Shown: positions 11,306 through 23,579 of the stretch, piece after piece
Numbering within the stretch: position 1 is the first letter of the stretch
Layout: each line of letters begins with the position of its first letter
From: Siderastrea siderea
Taxonomy: Eukaryota; Cnidaria; Anthozoa; Scleractinia; Rhizangiidae
Reading direction: 5' to 3'
NCBI GenBank assembly: GCA_964030785.1
Contig: OZ034976.1
Span: 1,178,001 to 1,242,000, forward strand
DNA: 64,000 bases
Notes under the pieces: generated by a model
The model's database searches: none
Seen by the model: the letters and a program-made list of their open reading frames with translations, nothing else
What the model was told of the DNA's origin: nothing
Program-made: the position numbers and the translations under genes

Positions 11306-12967
11306 TCTTGTGTGGTTTTAGTTGTGAGGAGGACCTATCCAGCCACAGTTCGACAGTATATGGGGTTCCACCAGTCATAAGCTAACAGCATTGGATGGGC
11401 TCTGGTAGCTAACCCCACCCCCCTCCCCCCCTAAAGAAAAAAAACAAGCAAAGGAATCGTTCGTTTTGGGCGCAAAACAATGTCAAATCACTGGAGCATT
11501 CATATCTTGTGAGGGGAAGGGGAGTGCATGGGTACTCAGATGAAAGTGAGGAGGTGCGAATGATTATATTTCATAATGGGAGTTTTAATTTTTTTGTCTT
11601 TAGAATTTAGCCCAGTGTTTTTGGTAGCAATAGTCTGCAAGTAGTTGCATGTGCAAATTTAATTTCCCTGGAATCAATTTGTGTTCAGTCCTGGCCCATG
11701 GTAACTGTTGGGGCACAAAAATTAATTATTCCTTCATTCACATCTCTAAACCTGAATGACATCTTAGGGGGTGAGGGGTGAGTTTAACAGAGCCTTATTC
11801 ACAACTCTATGGAAAGCATCTTGCCACTAAATGACCATGTTTGTACAGAGTCTTGAAAGAGGCATCCTGTGTCACTTTTCTGAATTTCAAAATATTCTGT
11901 GTCAATATTTTACTGTTTTTTATGGCTGTTTTTCATCTTATGTGCTGTTACTAATTTATGGGCCATGTTTTATATCAGAAGTTTCTTTGGCAGGGCCTCT
12001 TGAAAAGTATGCAAAATACAAGGGAAACAGACAAATTCACCTGTAAATTATATTTAATGGTTGTGCACAACATTAGTCTAGTAGATACTGACAGTTGACA
12101 CTGGTTGTCATTTGAAGTTGTAAAATGGGTTGGTCTGTATACTGAAATTGTTAAGAAAAGTAGATAGTTATTGATTTTGTTTGTTGTAAATACACTAGAG
12201 TGGTTTTTACCCGAGTGTGTAAAGAAAATAATAGTATTTGCTTTGGTTTTGAAGTACTATCCTTTGTGACTGGTGAGAAAAAATTGTTCGACTTCCTGAA
12301 TCAATTAGAATTAAAATCCAAACCAATCATCACTTGCTCACTTTTAAGCATCACTCCATAGTACTTCACAGGATAGTCTAAAACATTTTGTAAATAATGC
12401 TTCTTATTATAATGGGTCTATTTTACCAAGTTTTGTTTTTACACTGCCATTAAATTAAGATTAATTTGCAACAATATATGTACATAATTTTTCACGTTTA
12501 AATACTTTGTTGATATGCATGCAAAAAAGACCGTGTAGTATACACATTGGTATAAATTAAAGCTGTACCACTTTTTCCATCATGGTCATTCCAAATAGGG
12601 CATACAGCAAATGTAGTATAGGGTAAATTTTCATTTAATGAATACTTTTTATTGATTTATTAAATTCAATTGTTCCTACATTTAAGAAAACAGCCTATAC
12701 TGTGTCTGCTAGTGTATAGGGAGCTACAAACAATGGATTCCCATTGATTCTAAGAACTAACTTTTTTGTCTTTGAACCGTGACAACCTTGCTTCAACCAG
12801 ATCCTTGGTAACAGGGGGCTCTCGCATTGCTATTGTTGGAGCCAAATTCTCAGGATTTGTTTCAGAAATTTCAATGGGACGTAAAATTATCAATACCACG
12901 GTATATCATTTTCATTGAATGTTATGGTATACCCTGTGTAACATTTTTTTTTATTTTTTCAATGCAG

Positions 12968-14420
12968 AGTATGTGGCATGGTGTGATGCACCATGTTTGT
13001 GGTGAACACGAGTGGTCAGATGGGCAGTGCAGCCATGGACCTCTGACAACACTAGAAGATGGAAAGGAGTACATTCAGCGGGACTCATAAGCTGCAAAAG
13101 CGTTACGAGACATAATTTATGATGCCCAATGGATCAACTCACTAAAGTTTTACGTCTTTTTTAGGTAAATAGTGTTAAAGAGTTGCAAACAATCATGTCA
13201 TAGAGGGGTGGTCACATAGTGGTTAACACATCAGACTTCTGATTGGATGTTTGATAGTTCAAAACCTGACTAGCATCCCACCCATTCTGTATTTTTTTTA
13301 ATCAACAACATTAGGGGATATATATACATATAATTTTGCCCAGGGATTGGCAGGATCCTGAGATATGGGGTACCTAACCAATGGTTGCCACCATATGTCC
13401 CCTGCAAACAAAAAATCCCTGAAGTGAATTGGAACAAATGAAAGTTACATTAGATGTTTGAGGAAAAAATAGGTTTTCTTAGTAATAACCTTGTGCTAAA
13501 AAAAACTGACAGGCATGCCTTGTTTATCCCACCCCACCCCAGTCAGTTTTGAGGCTCCCGAAAGGGAAGCCAAAAAAAAATCAAATTGTTTTAAATTAAT
13601 GAGTGTTGTTATATAATTTTTGATGTTCTACATTTGGATTACTATATAGGCATACCAGTGTGTTGGAGAGTTTCAACTCTATGGTGCTCAAATATGCTCC
13701 AAAGAGGATAGGATTTGCGCAAGTGTCTTGTGAATTTTTTTTAATTCAGTGCATGTATAATTTTGATACATTATATGTGATTCAATATTCATCATCAGTT
13801 GACAACACACATACAATAAATCATTGAATAAGTGACAGGAATAAGGCTGGGGCGTTTATCTGAGGAGGGAGGATGATTTAGTTTTTTGAAAATTTTGGCT
13901 GGAATGTCATGTATTTTTGGTATTCCTGTGTGCAAAAACAACATTAAATAACATGTAAATATACAGAGTTTTTTGTATAGCCTGAATGTTCTTATGTACA
14001 AAACTGTTCATATCTGTACTGAATTGTTGATTATTGAAATAGATGCTCAGTGATAAACGTGACCAACACTAAGAAAAAAGTCAGGAGGAGGGGGGATGTG
14101 CTTTATTCAAATTTTGACTGATGTGAGGTGCGCATATGAAATTAGGGGGGGGCTATTCGAGGATTTAGGATAATTGACAAGAATTTATTTGTTTCAGGTA
14201 TGAATTTTTTGTGGCAAGAATTCTTCTGGCAGTCTTGGACCACAATTTCCATGTTTTTCGTAGCACTGTCAAGGGGCAATACAAGAAAGCCTACAGCAAG
14301 AGGTCCAAAAACTGGCGTGTGATTCCAGTAAAGGAATCAAAAATGTATCAGTACTGGGGTGTCCTTTGTTCTAGAATTCTAAAGAGGAGAGCAGAGGACA
14401 ACAATTCAATTTTACTCTAA
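12968..14420 (+). pseudogene. DDE-transposase-like gene, C-terminal half (3 exons)
   Basis: Three exons join in one frame. Exon X1 (12968-13164) follows the acceptor tttttcaatgcag and encodes MWHGVMHHVCGEHEWSDGQC-SHGPL, then an in-frame TAA at 13088, then AAKALRDIIYD and KFYVFF; its donor is ag/gtaaat. Exon X2 (13650-13722) begins G-CAT and continues in phase: HTSVLESFNSMVLKYAPKRI. Exon X3 (14198-14420), after tttgtttcag, reads YEFFVARILLAVLDHNFHVF. The HT..LE.F....KY.PKR, AR..LAVLDHN and C.HG motifs match the C-terminal part of a large uncharacterised animal family with a DDE-like core. One extra base sits at the X2/X3 junction. The matching N-terminal half is on the opposite strand at 14956-18746. 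Confidence 0.65.
13203..13300 (+). repeat. tRNA-derived SINE remnant
   Basis: gtcacatagtggttaacaca resembles a polymerase III A box and gatagttcaaaacctgac a B box, spaced as in a tRNA gene, followed by a T-rich stretch. The cloverleaf is not intact. It lies in the intron between exons X1 and X2 of the plus-strand half gene. Confidence 0.45.
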
Positions 14421-14827
14421 TGTCATAAGAAAATGATCTATTGACTCCAAAGCATATTATGCATGTGGGGCCTGGAGGTTTTACTGTTATATAGGTGTCA
14501 TGGTCAGCAATATTGGCTTATTATTGAACACCTCTCACCTTTAAGGTCTTTTTATCTCCTTCACAATTCTCAGCACAATGCCAAAAGTAGTTTCGTATTG
14601 GCTCATTCCACTGTTGTAAAATCTCACAACCCCGTGTTTTGGCTGCCTATAATCAAAGTAAATAAAAGTAAGCATTAGAAAAGGCTATAGTAAAACTCTA
14701 GCAGATCAATGCTACCATCACCTACTCAAAGTGAACAGCTTGTAGGAAATTACCAAACAAACTTTGTTCTCGAATCCCTGATTGAATTGGAGCACAGATG
14801 ACAATCAACAACAAACATAGCTAACAT

Positions 14828-14912
14828 CAAACGCTGGGTCTGGGAATTGTACCCAGGCTGCATTGATGGAAGGCATGCGCTCTAAACACTGCATCAGTCT
14901 ACTCCCCAATGG
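14828..14912 (-). repeat. tRNA-derived SINE remnant (antisense)
   Basis: On the minus strand, gatgcagtgtttagagcgca resembles an A box region and gggtacaattcccag a B box. The spacing fits a tRNA-like head. It is too diverged to be a functional tRNA gene. Confidence 0.4.
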
Positions 14913-15289
14913 CCAGGTTTAAATTGAAAAATATTTTCTCAATTATTTTACTTACTGCACTTATCTTAGCTGTGAGCTTGCATGACTTGTGCCAAATATC
15001 CAACGAATGGAAAAAGTCTGCCAAATTCTCTGTGTTCTGATCTAAAACAAAACATTATGAGTACATAACAAGAGAAAACTTCTAATGAATGTGAATACGT
15101 AGAAATCAATATGCAAACTGATGATGGAACATGAATGACTTTTGTGATCCTGGGAGTGTTGCAAGGATCACAGATTTCATTCATGTTTCATTAGCAGATC
15201 ACATAATTACACAATTTTCATATGTTAAGGTTCATTTATCAACCATCATCAGGTATATTATGAACTCACATTGAACCTTCTCGTACATT

Positions 15290-15355
15290 GCCTTGATAGC
15301 TCGAATGGCTAGAGCACTTCAGCAGCATTGAATGAATCCAGTTTCAGATCCCTTA
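15290..15355 (+). repeat. Possible tRNA-derived SINE remnant
   Basis: gatagctcgaatggctagag resembles an A box and gtttcagatccct a B box. It has diverged from any tRNA. It lies in the intron between two exons of the minus-strand half gene. Confidence 0.35.
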
Positions 15356-15658
15356 TCAAGTCAAAAAATTCTAAATTATACATTTGTTTTAAATTTTATC
15401 CTCTGTTTTTGTTTCTACGAAAAAAAGAGGTTTGTCCAATATAGACCATTTGATACGATCAGACTAAGACAAATTTCATCTCGTACAAATGGACAACCTG
15501 GTATGACCCTAGGAAAAGGGTTGTTGATCCAAAAAGTGCATCTCATCAGTGGGACTTAGAAATATTGCAGCCCATCTCTAAGATGGAATGTACTGTCACT
15601 ATTACTTTAGATTATACTGCATTTAAAAATTAAATAATGATACACATTTCAAACCAAC

Positions 15659-16532
15659 CTGTCAAGTCCCTCAAAAGCTTGATGATCATATTTGAGGCAT
15701 CAGTAACCACTTCTTTGAATTTGAGCTTCTCCATCATGCGCTCCATGATGCGTTTCAGGCCCATTTTCTCCATGACTGTGGATGTTCCACCAGCTTCCCG
15801 CTTGTCTACTATCTCAACATCAGTTATGATATCGAGATAATGGTCCATAATTGTGTACACACAATATTTTGCTGAAAAGCCAGGGGAGTCCATTCGTGCA
15901 TCACCACAAAGCAGCAGGGCCTCATCCTTGAACAGCTCCCATATTTTCTCCTTCATTTCCGCCCAGAAATCTTTTACAACAGGTACTGCATATAGGCTTT
16001 GGATGCGGTTAAAAGTTGCACTGGATACAAAGCTCATGTTTAGCCTTTTGGCTAAAAGAAGGACCTTTACAAAATTATTTCCTGTGAGAAGGACTGGAGA
16101 GGAAAGCAGCACAGATGTCACAAACACATTCTGGCCTCTTTTGTTGTTAAGACAGAGGATGAGTGCCACACACCACCGTGACCTTCAGTGCACCTATATG
16201 TGACACTCATCACTCCGCCTTCCAAAGAATATCGCACCACCTTTCTTTCAGCTGTGCAGCGTTCCCTTTCACATTTGGCTTCAACCAATTCCAATATTTT
16301 CTTTGTTTCAACTTGGACTCTTTCTTCTTGCATCATTTTAGCGTACTGTTCCATTTCCTCATCACTCTTGGATAGTTCATCAAATAAAGCAGTACTTTTT
16401 TTTCTAAGTTTATCAGACTCATCTTCTACCGATACATCCTCGTCTTCTTGTTCAAGAGAACTTTGGAGTTGACCCGTGCTGTCCAGAAAGGTCTCAAATG
16501 CAGTTTTAGTGGCACTATCATCCTCCGTAGCC
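15659..16532 (-). pseudogene. DDE-core exon of the N-terminal half gene
   Basis: This is the best preserved exon. It follows a strong acceptor (ttattcttgcag) and opens with an acidic linker (EQEDEDVSVEDESDK), then a predicted coil (EEMEQYAKMMQEERVQVETK), a C....GH....W.SS motif, and GDARMDSPGFSAKYCVYTIM with a first Asp, then VVTDASNMIIK with a second. The frame shifts by one base near 16120-16150, in the overlap between GGVWHSSSVLTT and KRGQNVFVTSVLL. Whether this is a real mutation or a consensus error cannot be told from the sequence alone. Confidence 0.7.
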
Positions 16533-17292
16533 CTGCAAGAATAACCATAGTTCATGCAATTGAGGGGGTTAGGTGTAACGATGTACCAACATTAAAATAT
16601 TGTGAAACTTTGTATGGAATAGATGAACAATTGATTCAGGTACCATAATCTCACAACTATTGTTTCCAACTAGACAACTTAATACGGTGGCCACATTGCC
16701 CATTACATCCAATTATGTATAAAATGGTATGAGTGAACAGTTTGGTAAGCCGAACAACACTTTGCGATAGACAAGCAGTCTATACATGGAGAGTGATATT
16801 AAACATTCTTGGACACTAAATCGTATGGATACCATAACATCCCATGTGAAATGATTACTACACTGTAATATTAACAAAGGGCTCTAACTTGGTAGAGGGG
16901 TCAGGGAGGTGAAAGTTTCTCCCCAAGTACTGAATCTTCGATCCCACTCTAAAGAGACTCATTATGTATTGTTGACAGGGAACAGGGACTATGCAAACTG
17001 CTGACCACACACCAGACTCCTGCGGCATTGATATTTCATCTTGTTAACATAAACCAGCATAATTGGCAAACATTCTCAACCAACAAAAGTTTCCTCCCAA
17101 CCAACAAAATTCCCCCCTCCCCCCAAAAAAAACCAGATCTTTGGCTGCTCAATAGCCATGAATGCAGAATGAAACATTAATATATAATGCTATTTCATGC
17201 AGAATGAAACATTATTGCACTTATACCATTCACTCAGTTGGTCACATCAAAATCACTGTAAATCAATATTCCTCTACTGACTAAATACACAC

Positions 17293-17874
17293 TCAGACAA
17301 CAGACAAAATGCAAGACACTTTCACAGATATAGTTTCTTCATCGCTCTTATTATCATCAAAACTTTCATCTGAAGTGGTTGACATCTGCTCATCAATCTC
17401 GTTGTAATCAAGGCTATCACCAGAAATGATTGAAGACTGATCGTCAAGTCTAATAAGTAAAAGAAATAAAAAATGATCAACAAACACAACATATTTGCTG
17501 TCTTTCCACGACCAACCATAAATTATAATTTGCTGTCCCATTTTATAGTGTTTTTGTTTATCAATTTCAATTTGTAGCCTCTTGAACACAACAATAACCC
17601 AATCAAATGCATCTTTACTGGTGGGTGACGACAATGCCCATTGTAAATACATATTGATAACAAACCTTCCTGATACATCATCCATGTCCTCTTTATCAAA
17701 AGGATTTCCAACCAGACTGGCAAACAATGGATTGATGTTTTCTACTGTCCGGGAATAATTATGTAGTGTCTTCCATATGAGAAGGTGTAGTTGTGCGAAT
17801 GGTGGAGACAAGAGAACACCTGAAAATACAAAATATAAATAGTCTAAGGGTTCGTTCCATTTCTGCATCTGCAA
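17293..17874 (-). pseudogene. Likely internal exon(s) of the N-terminal half gene
   Basis: A 193-codon open frame in the same orientation as the surrounding exons. A good acceptor (tgtattttcag) lies just inside at 17820, and a second candidate acceptor (ctttacttattag) at about 17452. It encodes LLIWKTLHNYSRTVENINPL..., FDKEDMDDVSGR, then an acidic SDESFDDNKSDEET tail like the acidic start of the next exon. Family membership rests on position and composition only. It may be one exon or two with an in-frame intron. Confidence 0.4.
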
Positions 17875-18331
17875 GTTATACGAAAGTTGGTCATACGAGG
17901 GCTCATTAGAAGGTTATTCCAAGTGTTCTGATGTGTGGTGCGCCATCAGCAGTCCCCAAAATTTTCACCAACTAATGGTTGTCAGGATAACCCTAACACT
18001 ATTGTAACTATAAACAATAAATAAGAAACATACACAGGATCCATTTTGACTCCACTAACAGGGGAAATAGGCAACATGTTAGGTACAGACTGATGCGGCC
18101 TCACGGGAGTGGACTGAAATAGTGAACGCCTTCCATTTCCCGTCAGGTTGTGAATAAAAGGAAGGAAACAGTGCAGATTTGTATTTAGTCTTAGAGAAAA
18201 TGAGACTAAAATATAAACAACAAACTTCCAATTCACCAGCTTTCATTGTAATGTCTCATTATTTACTCTATCTACAATTGCATTGTCCTTAGTAGGGTTC
18301 CACCAGCTACTAGCTAAGACACAAAAAAATT

Positions 18332-18366
18332 GATTGATTGAGTGATTGATTGATTGATTGACTGAT
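18332..18366 (+). repeat. (GATT)n simple repeat
   Basis: About eight gatt units with one gagt interruption, within the presumed intron between 18484 and 17820 of the minus-strand half gene. Confidence 0.85.
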
Positions 18367-19107
18367 GATACATAAGCTTGTTGATCCCAGTAAATCAGCT
18401 CAAAAGTTTGCGCATGAATGTTTTGTTTGTATGACAAACGAACTATTCACATAGTAAATTACAGATGATAATAGAGTACTTACGGTTACTGCTGCTTACA
18501 GTCGGTGAAGGTTCGCCATCGTCACGCAATCGACTAGCATCATTTCCACTATCGACACTTATGGAAGCATGTACATGTACATTGTAATTATGAAGCAGCA
18601 GTTCTACAAATTCACTGTGTGACACCCTCAAAGCCAAAGTCTACTTTTCTCTGACACCAGAGGTCATATGTAGACTCTTTCAATCTTATCCGCGTGTGTT
18701 TTTCTGCAACACTAGGTCTTCCACGCTTCGGGGGTGAACGTGACATGGGGCTACAATTTCTCGGTCTGTGTGACGGAAAACCCCTGGAACCACTAGCTCT
18801 GTAGGATGGTTACTTTCGGTGTTGTGAGAGGCAAGACCCAGTTCGAAATGATGCTCAGTTTTTCATGCAAATGATTCACGTAAACTACAAGATCCATGTT
18901 TCCCAATCCGGTGTGTTTTTACATAACCAAATAAAACAAAGTTCGCTGCAGGAACAGTACAATGTTGTGAAATTTTTCACACGAAACATCACGTGTATCA
19001 CCCATACATGTACCCATGAATTTTATTGATGTTCAAAGGTTGTTTTACAGCGCAAAATCACACGGCATTACACAACATTACATCGTAAACGCTAAAACTA
19101 TACTTAC

Positions 19108-19300
19108 CTCCGAAAATACATCAGACTGATAACCCACCTTGACCGCAATCCTGATCAATCTCTCAGTTCGAAATGTCCGGGTCTGAAAATATTTTGTCTT
19201 CCACAACGATCGTGGCCGTTCAAAAACGAATCGGCAAAAAACGTCGCTCAGATCGCTACATTTTGAACAACGGTAGCAAGAATGTATAGTTCTCGCCAAA
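19108..19300 (-). other. Possible 5' leader exon of the minus-strand half gene
   Basis: A minus-strand open stretch ends at a perfect donor (gag/gtaagtatag, exon end 19108). About 340 bases downstream an acceptor-like ttttccgtcacacag lies 18 bases before the ATG at 18746. A spliced leader exon is therefore plausible. The encoded sequence (CYRCSKCSDLSDVFCRFVFE) is unrecognised and has no ATG in frame. Confidence 0.35.
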
Positions 19301-19804
19301 ATGAAGTAGATACGTGGTCAAAAACACACAGAAAGCGAATTTTTTCTCTAAAACCGTCTGGCAGCCATTTTCGGGTGCCGCGAACTTGAAAATGGCCGCC
19401 TAAAGGGTCTGAGAAGCGCAAAGGACTTTGGTTGGCAAGGGTGACTGGGGCCTCATTGTGACAATTATCTAATCTAATTTATACAGTATGTTGGGGGAAT
19501 GAATAAACATGTTATCACATCAATATGAAACTCTGTGCTTTGCTTGCTATTATTCCGTGTAAGTGTCATTTCAATTTTTGGGTAAAAACGAATAATCTTT
19601 TTAACCCAGCTGTACCAACATTGTATTTTCTGCGCTGCATCACTCTTCAGCAGTAATAGACTCCTGCTATCTCAACCATTCAAGGGAAATAATGAACTAT
19701 GCATCCTCTCCAGAGAGCAATGTCAGAATGAAGAGGTGGGGGGGGGGGCTGAACGTATTTTTGTTTCCAGTCGCACACAGCAGTTAGTGTCGTGCGATCG
19801 CGAG

Positions 19805-19885
19805 AAAGTGTCAAACAGCGTCCAAACAGGGCGGGAGAAGGTTGGGCGATGAAACGAGCAGTCCGCTCTTCAAGCGATGTGTGAT
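19805..19885. repeat. Inverted repeat arm, left (partner 25790-25858)
   Basis: agggcgg..gaaggttgggcgatgaaacgagc here is the inverse of gctcgtttcatcgcccaatctttttccgccct at 25816-25848, with further weaker matches on both sides. It flanks the TTAA element, so that element lies inside an older inverted pair. Confidence 0.65.
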
Positions 19886-20555
19886 GCGGAGAAGGACTGG
19901 CACGAGCGCTCTTTCCGCGCTTCCGGTGCGTTTGGTGGCCGGCAAAATTTACCTTTCAACAAACCGGAAATCTCATTTTCTTTCTTTATTTTTCAGCCAG
20001 CCGTGCACTATGATTAAAACGTTTTTTCACAGTCCTGGCTCACAGCTTAAAATGCTTACGTCTGCGTGGACATTAGTCATCTTTTTCACAGTAAGTTCCC
20101 GAAAAATGCGCTCAATTTGAGAGTGTCGAATGCTTGCTCTTGTCGAAAAACATCACATGGTTCTCTTTCCTCGTCTCTTTTAAAAAAGCTCCAAATTACT
20201 CCACCCTAAATCTCACATATATTAAAGCTCGATAAATTTTACATGACATAATAAAAAATTAGCTGGAGGTATTTGGAGATAGTGGCGTTTTGCAACTTTA
20301 ATCTTTGCCTCCTTGCAACGCGCCATGGGGATGATTCGTCGCAACGCCTCCAACTGTATGTAAACGAATTAAAAGTGAAATTAAATTTGCAAATTTCTCC
20401 TCCCTTTATATCACAAAAACAAGGCAAAGAAAACCGTCTAAACTGAGGAGCAATTCTATTTGTAGTGCCTAAAGACACAGACAAGCATAGGGGAGGTTTG
20501 GGGGAAAAAAGAAGAAGAAGCGCGGTGTTAATGTTGATTTGATTTAATTAATTAA

Positions 20556-21138
20556 GAGGCTGTCTCCCTAAGAGTGTTCCACTCGATCTCGGACTCAAAA
20601 ATAGATTTCCTTCAAATTTCTACAAACACTACTATCTATCCCTACTACTAAAATGCAATTGAAATGATCCAAAAGTTTATTTTGCTCCGGTTTGAGGATT
20701 TGATTGTCAGTATACCGTAAGTGACTAAAATTTGGCTATTTTGGGCGCCGTACTACGGGGTTTTTCAGTTATTGTTTAAAAAGACTTCGCACCATCACAA
20801 CCTTCAAATTTACACCCATTTGATAGCTTATTACTTCTTTTTACCGCTCCTGTGTCATTTGGACATTTTCCCGATCGAAATCGTATGAAACTGAAAATGA
20901 TAAATGAACTGATTTAATAAGTCACTCGAACTTGATGAAATAGTGCGTTTGAAACATGCCAAAATTCTCATTTGAGGCACTTAGGCCAGACATAAAAACC
21001 CGTTCTAGGCATAGACTAAGCACTGTTTCCTAGAATTATGCAATAAAACTTGCGGCAGAATGCAATTCTGAGAAATTGTGTCGAAGTTTAGTAAGCCATT
21101 TTCGCCAATGGTGTCTTGCGTGACACAGACCACCATTC
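20556..21138 (+). repeat. Left terminal inverted repeat arm
   Basis: It begins gaggctgtctccctaaga and ends near ccattcc at 21132-21138. The inverse copy is 24928-25515. The match includes the inner motif gccaatggtgtcttgc and its inverse gcaagacaccattggc. Confidence 0.85.
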
Positions 21139-21849
21139 CAGTCGGAAGACTTGTTGTCTTATCATGGTCGCTTAATTTATCAATAATTCTACCCAAATGA
21201 AGGGAAATCTGATTACATTTCTACATACAATGGCCTGTTCTTTCTCATGTTGCTATATCAACATCTATTCTTATGTTCCTTGTTCAACACAAGATACGAA
21301 GACGACACAGTAGAGATTTATAAAGAAGGTACCGAGATCCAGTCGCTATATTTCTGGAGAACAACCGATGAATTAAATGTTTCACGACTTGTGTTACAAA
21401 ATATAAACAGGCCAGTAAAAATCGCATTTCCGGACTGCGGACAACAGACTTCCGATTATGGAATACAAACTTGGAACATGGGACTGAGTGTATAGCGGAC
21501 TAGCATAAATATTACTCTATTACAATCGATTTCACTCAACGTTTTCAATCTGTGAACTTAGCAACGTCATTCCACCAGTTTGGAATTGATATGAGAATGC
21601 AAAAAAGCTCTGGTCTTTAAAACGTTTCAGAAAAATCGAATCATTCTGCAGATCAGTGGTCTCAAACAGTATAAACTTTGTGGCATCAGGATGCAAGCGT
21701 TATGCTTTTCGAGTCAATTCGTCCGGCAGTATTAGTACGAATCATTTAAGATAGCGAAAATTTTATATTGTGGAACCGAGTGAGTATATAAAAAGCATAT
21801 TTTAACTCGAAGTCCATACTGAGTGGTCCGCACGCGAAGTCTCCGTCCG

Positions 21850-22620
21850 CCTCGAGGAATGCAGTAAGCTGATGAAAAAAGCACAGACGCAAAACGTATC
21901 CCATATGACCGAAACTGCACAAGCGAGAACAGCCCGTGATTTCTTACGAGCTGGTAGGGCGAAACGGACAAACTGGCAAACTGCAAACTAGGGAATAAGC
22001 TTGAAAATTAGGGAGGTTCGCGCACAAGCAAAGAGGCTTATTCGCTTGTCAGGCAACGACATTACACGACAGCATCTCAAAAAAAAAACGAAAGCTTTGA
22101 CGAACACTGGCCTAAATCATTGCCGCATGTGGATAAATTATTAATATCATTTGGATATTGCGTCGCATCCGCGTCTGTTAAGACATACCCCTCCCCACCC
22201 CTTTCAGGGCCACTCCCTTGTAGACTTTAAAAGGAACGAGTCGCTAAATAAGTGATTCAGCCGTCATGACCTCTGTCTTCATTGGGGTCCTTTTACTGGA
22301 GCTGGTTTCACTTAGTCAAGCAAAGTTATTTCCTTTCTACTAAGTACGGGGCGTAGAGTGTCGCAAGCTAGAACAGCTCAGGTGGTTTCCGGGACCTAGT
22401 GGCTCTTCCCTGTGGAGCTTCAGTCTACCCCACCCTTCCTAAACTAAGTACAGTTTGCACGTCTAAGATGTGACTTTAGACCTTTTGTCGTACTACAATT
22501 TGAAGTGCTGTAATGTTCGTTCGTATGATCAAAATGAACACTTTAGAACATACATTCTGAAGGATGAGGGAGGGTGAAAAAGGACAAAATTTAAACTATA
22601 AAATAATTTTGAATCCTGGC
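21850..22620 (+). repeat. Internal direct repeat, copy 1
   Basis: It shares many blocks in the same order with 23580-24370: aaaaagcacagacgcaaaac, catttggatattgcgtcgca, ggtttc.gttagtcaagcaaa, and a terminal AGGATGAGGGAGGGTG/agggtgggggagggtgg. The copies have diverged with small indels. Confidence 0.7.
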
Positions 22621-23127
22621 CACAAGACCACGGCAAAGTTGGAATTGGGAAAAAGGCTGACCCAGATCAAGTTCAAGCAAATAGCATACGTAATGCACGA
22701 AATGAAAGAAACGAAAGGCTGTTTGAAAAAAAAGAATGGCTCACGAAGACCCAGATTACCAGCTTCTTTTCACGTTTAGCTTCACGACAGAAGTCCCGCG
22801 GCCAGGATGCTAGCACTGCATCAACGGATGCGACAGCGCGGCCAGAAGAAGATGAAAATCAAGATATTGAAGCCGTCAATTCTGGTATGAGACTGCTGCA
22901 CTTTGATGGACGATATAAATGAAGAAATCGGGCTCACAAATCCCGTAGTTTTGACGCCTATGTTATTTGTGACTATTATAAGAACAGAAAAAATAGGCAT
23001 ATTCAGTGTCGCCATGCTAAAAACAATACTTCACCATTTTGAGGTTCTTTTTCGAGCAAAAGATCGAAATGCGGACCTGATTCGTTTGGTGAAAGACGTT
23101 ATTCACGAGTGTCAGTGTTGCAAATAA
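22602..23127 (+). pseudogene. Broken fragment of an uncharacterised cnidarian gene family
   Basis: The open frame 22602-22922 has no ATG but is clearly coding: GKVGIGKKADPDQVQANSI, then RNERLFEKKEWLTKTQITSF-FSRLA, then an acidic RPEEDENQDIEA stretch. About 50 bases on, another frame carries IGIFSVAMLKTILHHFEVLF and LIRLVKDVIHECQCC to a TAA at 23127. The pattern G.KADP...FLT..QI..FFSRLA, then FSV.ML..I..HF, recalls uncharacterised proteins that I associate with corals and anemones; that link is from memory. A frameshift separates the two parts. It lies inside the TTAA element, either captured or as remains of its own gene. Confidence 0.5.
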
Positions 23128-23579
23128 AACAATGCTTAATTATGATCCTGGGACGTAGAAGGGGGAGGAGGCCTGCAGGCTATCAATTTCTTCAAACAGA
23201 TTTTTTGTCTGCATCTGCCGTTTTCAGAAGCTTTACGCATGTATCCGTTAGCCACATTATGGCAAAGTTTGATATAAAATGCATGTTTTTTAACTTTTTT
23301 CGGTGAGAAAGTATGCATGCGATATCGACAAACAGCATATCTCCTACTTTACGCGTCTAGCATGAAAAATTTTTAATTTCGATCGTTTTTGTGTGATAAT
23401 ATCTACTTTCTACCTCATCTCGTAGAGCACATTAAGGCTATCTTCAAAAGGCGAATTTTTTTCGAAATATTGTAACAAAACGAAATCCAAGAGTCCATCA
23501 ACCCCATCCCTTGTATCACAGTGGGGGAATGAGATTGCTAGTACGTATGAGGGTTAACGCCGACAGAAAAAAATAGCCT

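Larger units (their letters stand above)
9839..12967. other. Mostly gene-free stretch
   Basis: Apart from the basic remnant at 10090-10690 and the pentanucleotide repeat at 11249-11305, I see no gene, clear repeat or terminal inverted repeat. It is AT-rich, with C-rich tracts near 11415-11430. Confidence 0.5.
14956..18746 (-). pseudogene. DDE-transposase-like gene, N-terminal half (minus-strand exons)
   Basis: An ATG at 18746 opens MSRSPPKRGRPSVAEKHTRI with ...LWCQRKVDFGFEGVT. A one-base slip near 18618 leads to SEFVELLLHNYNV and a donor at 18484/18483 (gtaagt). Downstream sequence includes the acidic frame at 17293-17874. An exon from 16532 (acceptor ttattcttgcag) to 15659 runs ATEDDSATKTAFETF..., then after a one-base slip near 16135 LTGNNFVKVLLLAKRLNMSF, then GDARMDSPGFSAKY and VVTDASNMIIKLL. 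Its donor joins in phase to exon 15041-14956 (...ADFFHSLDIWHKSCKLTAKI, donor gtaagt). The two Asp motifs and DIWHK are the DDE-like core of an uncharacterised animal transposase-like family. The last exon ends in phase 0, as exon X1 on the other strand begins. Confidence 0.7.

Noticed and set aside
11151..11378. Minus-strand frame with repeated Ser-Gly-Pro-Val
   Set aside because: It is the translation of a (GGACC)n simple repeat.
13203..13300. Functional tRNA gene
   Set aside because: Box A and box B are recognisable but the stems do not pair into a cloverleaf; it is called a SINE remnant instead.
18443..18637. Separate small gene starting at 18637
   Set aside because: The start is TTG, and the upstream sequence from the ATG at 18746 continues it after a one-base slip; it is the 3' part of exon 1 of the larger gene.
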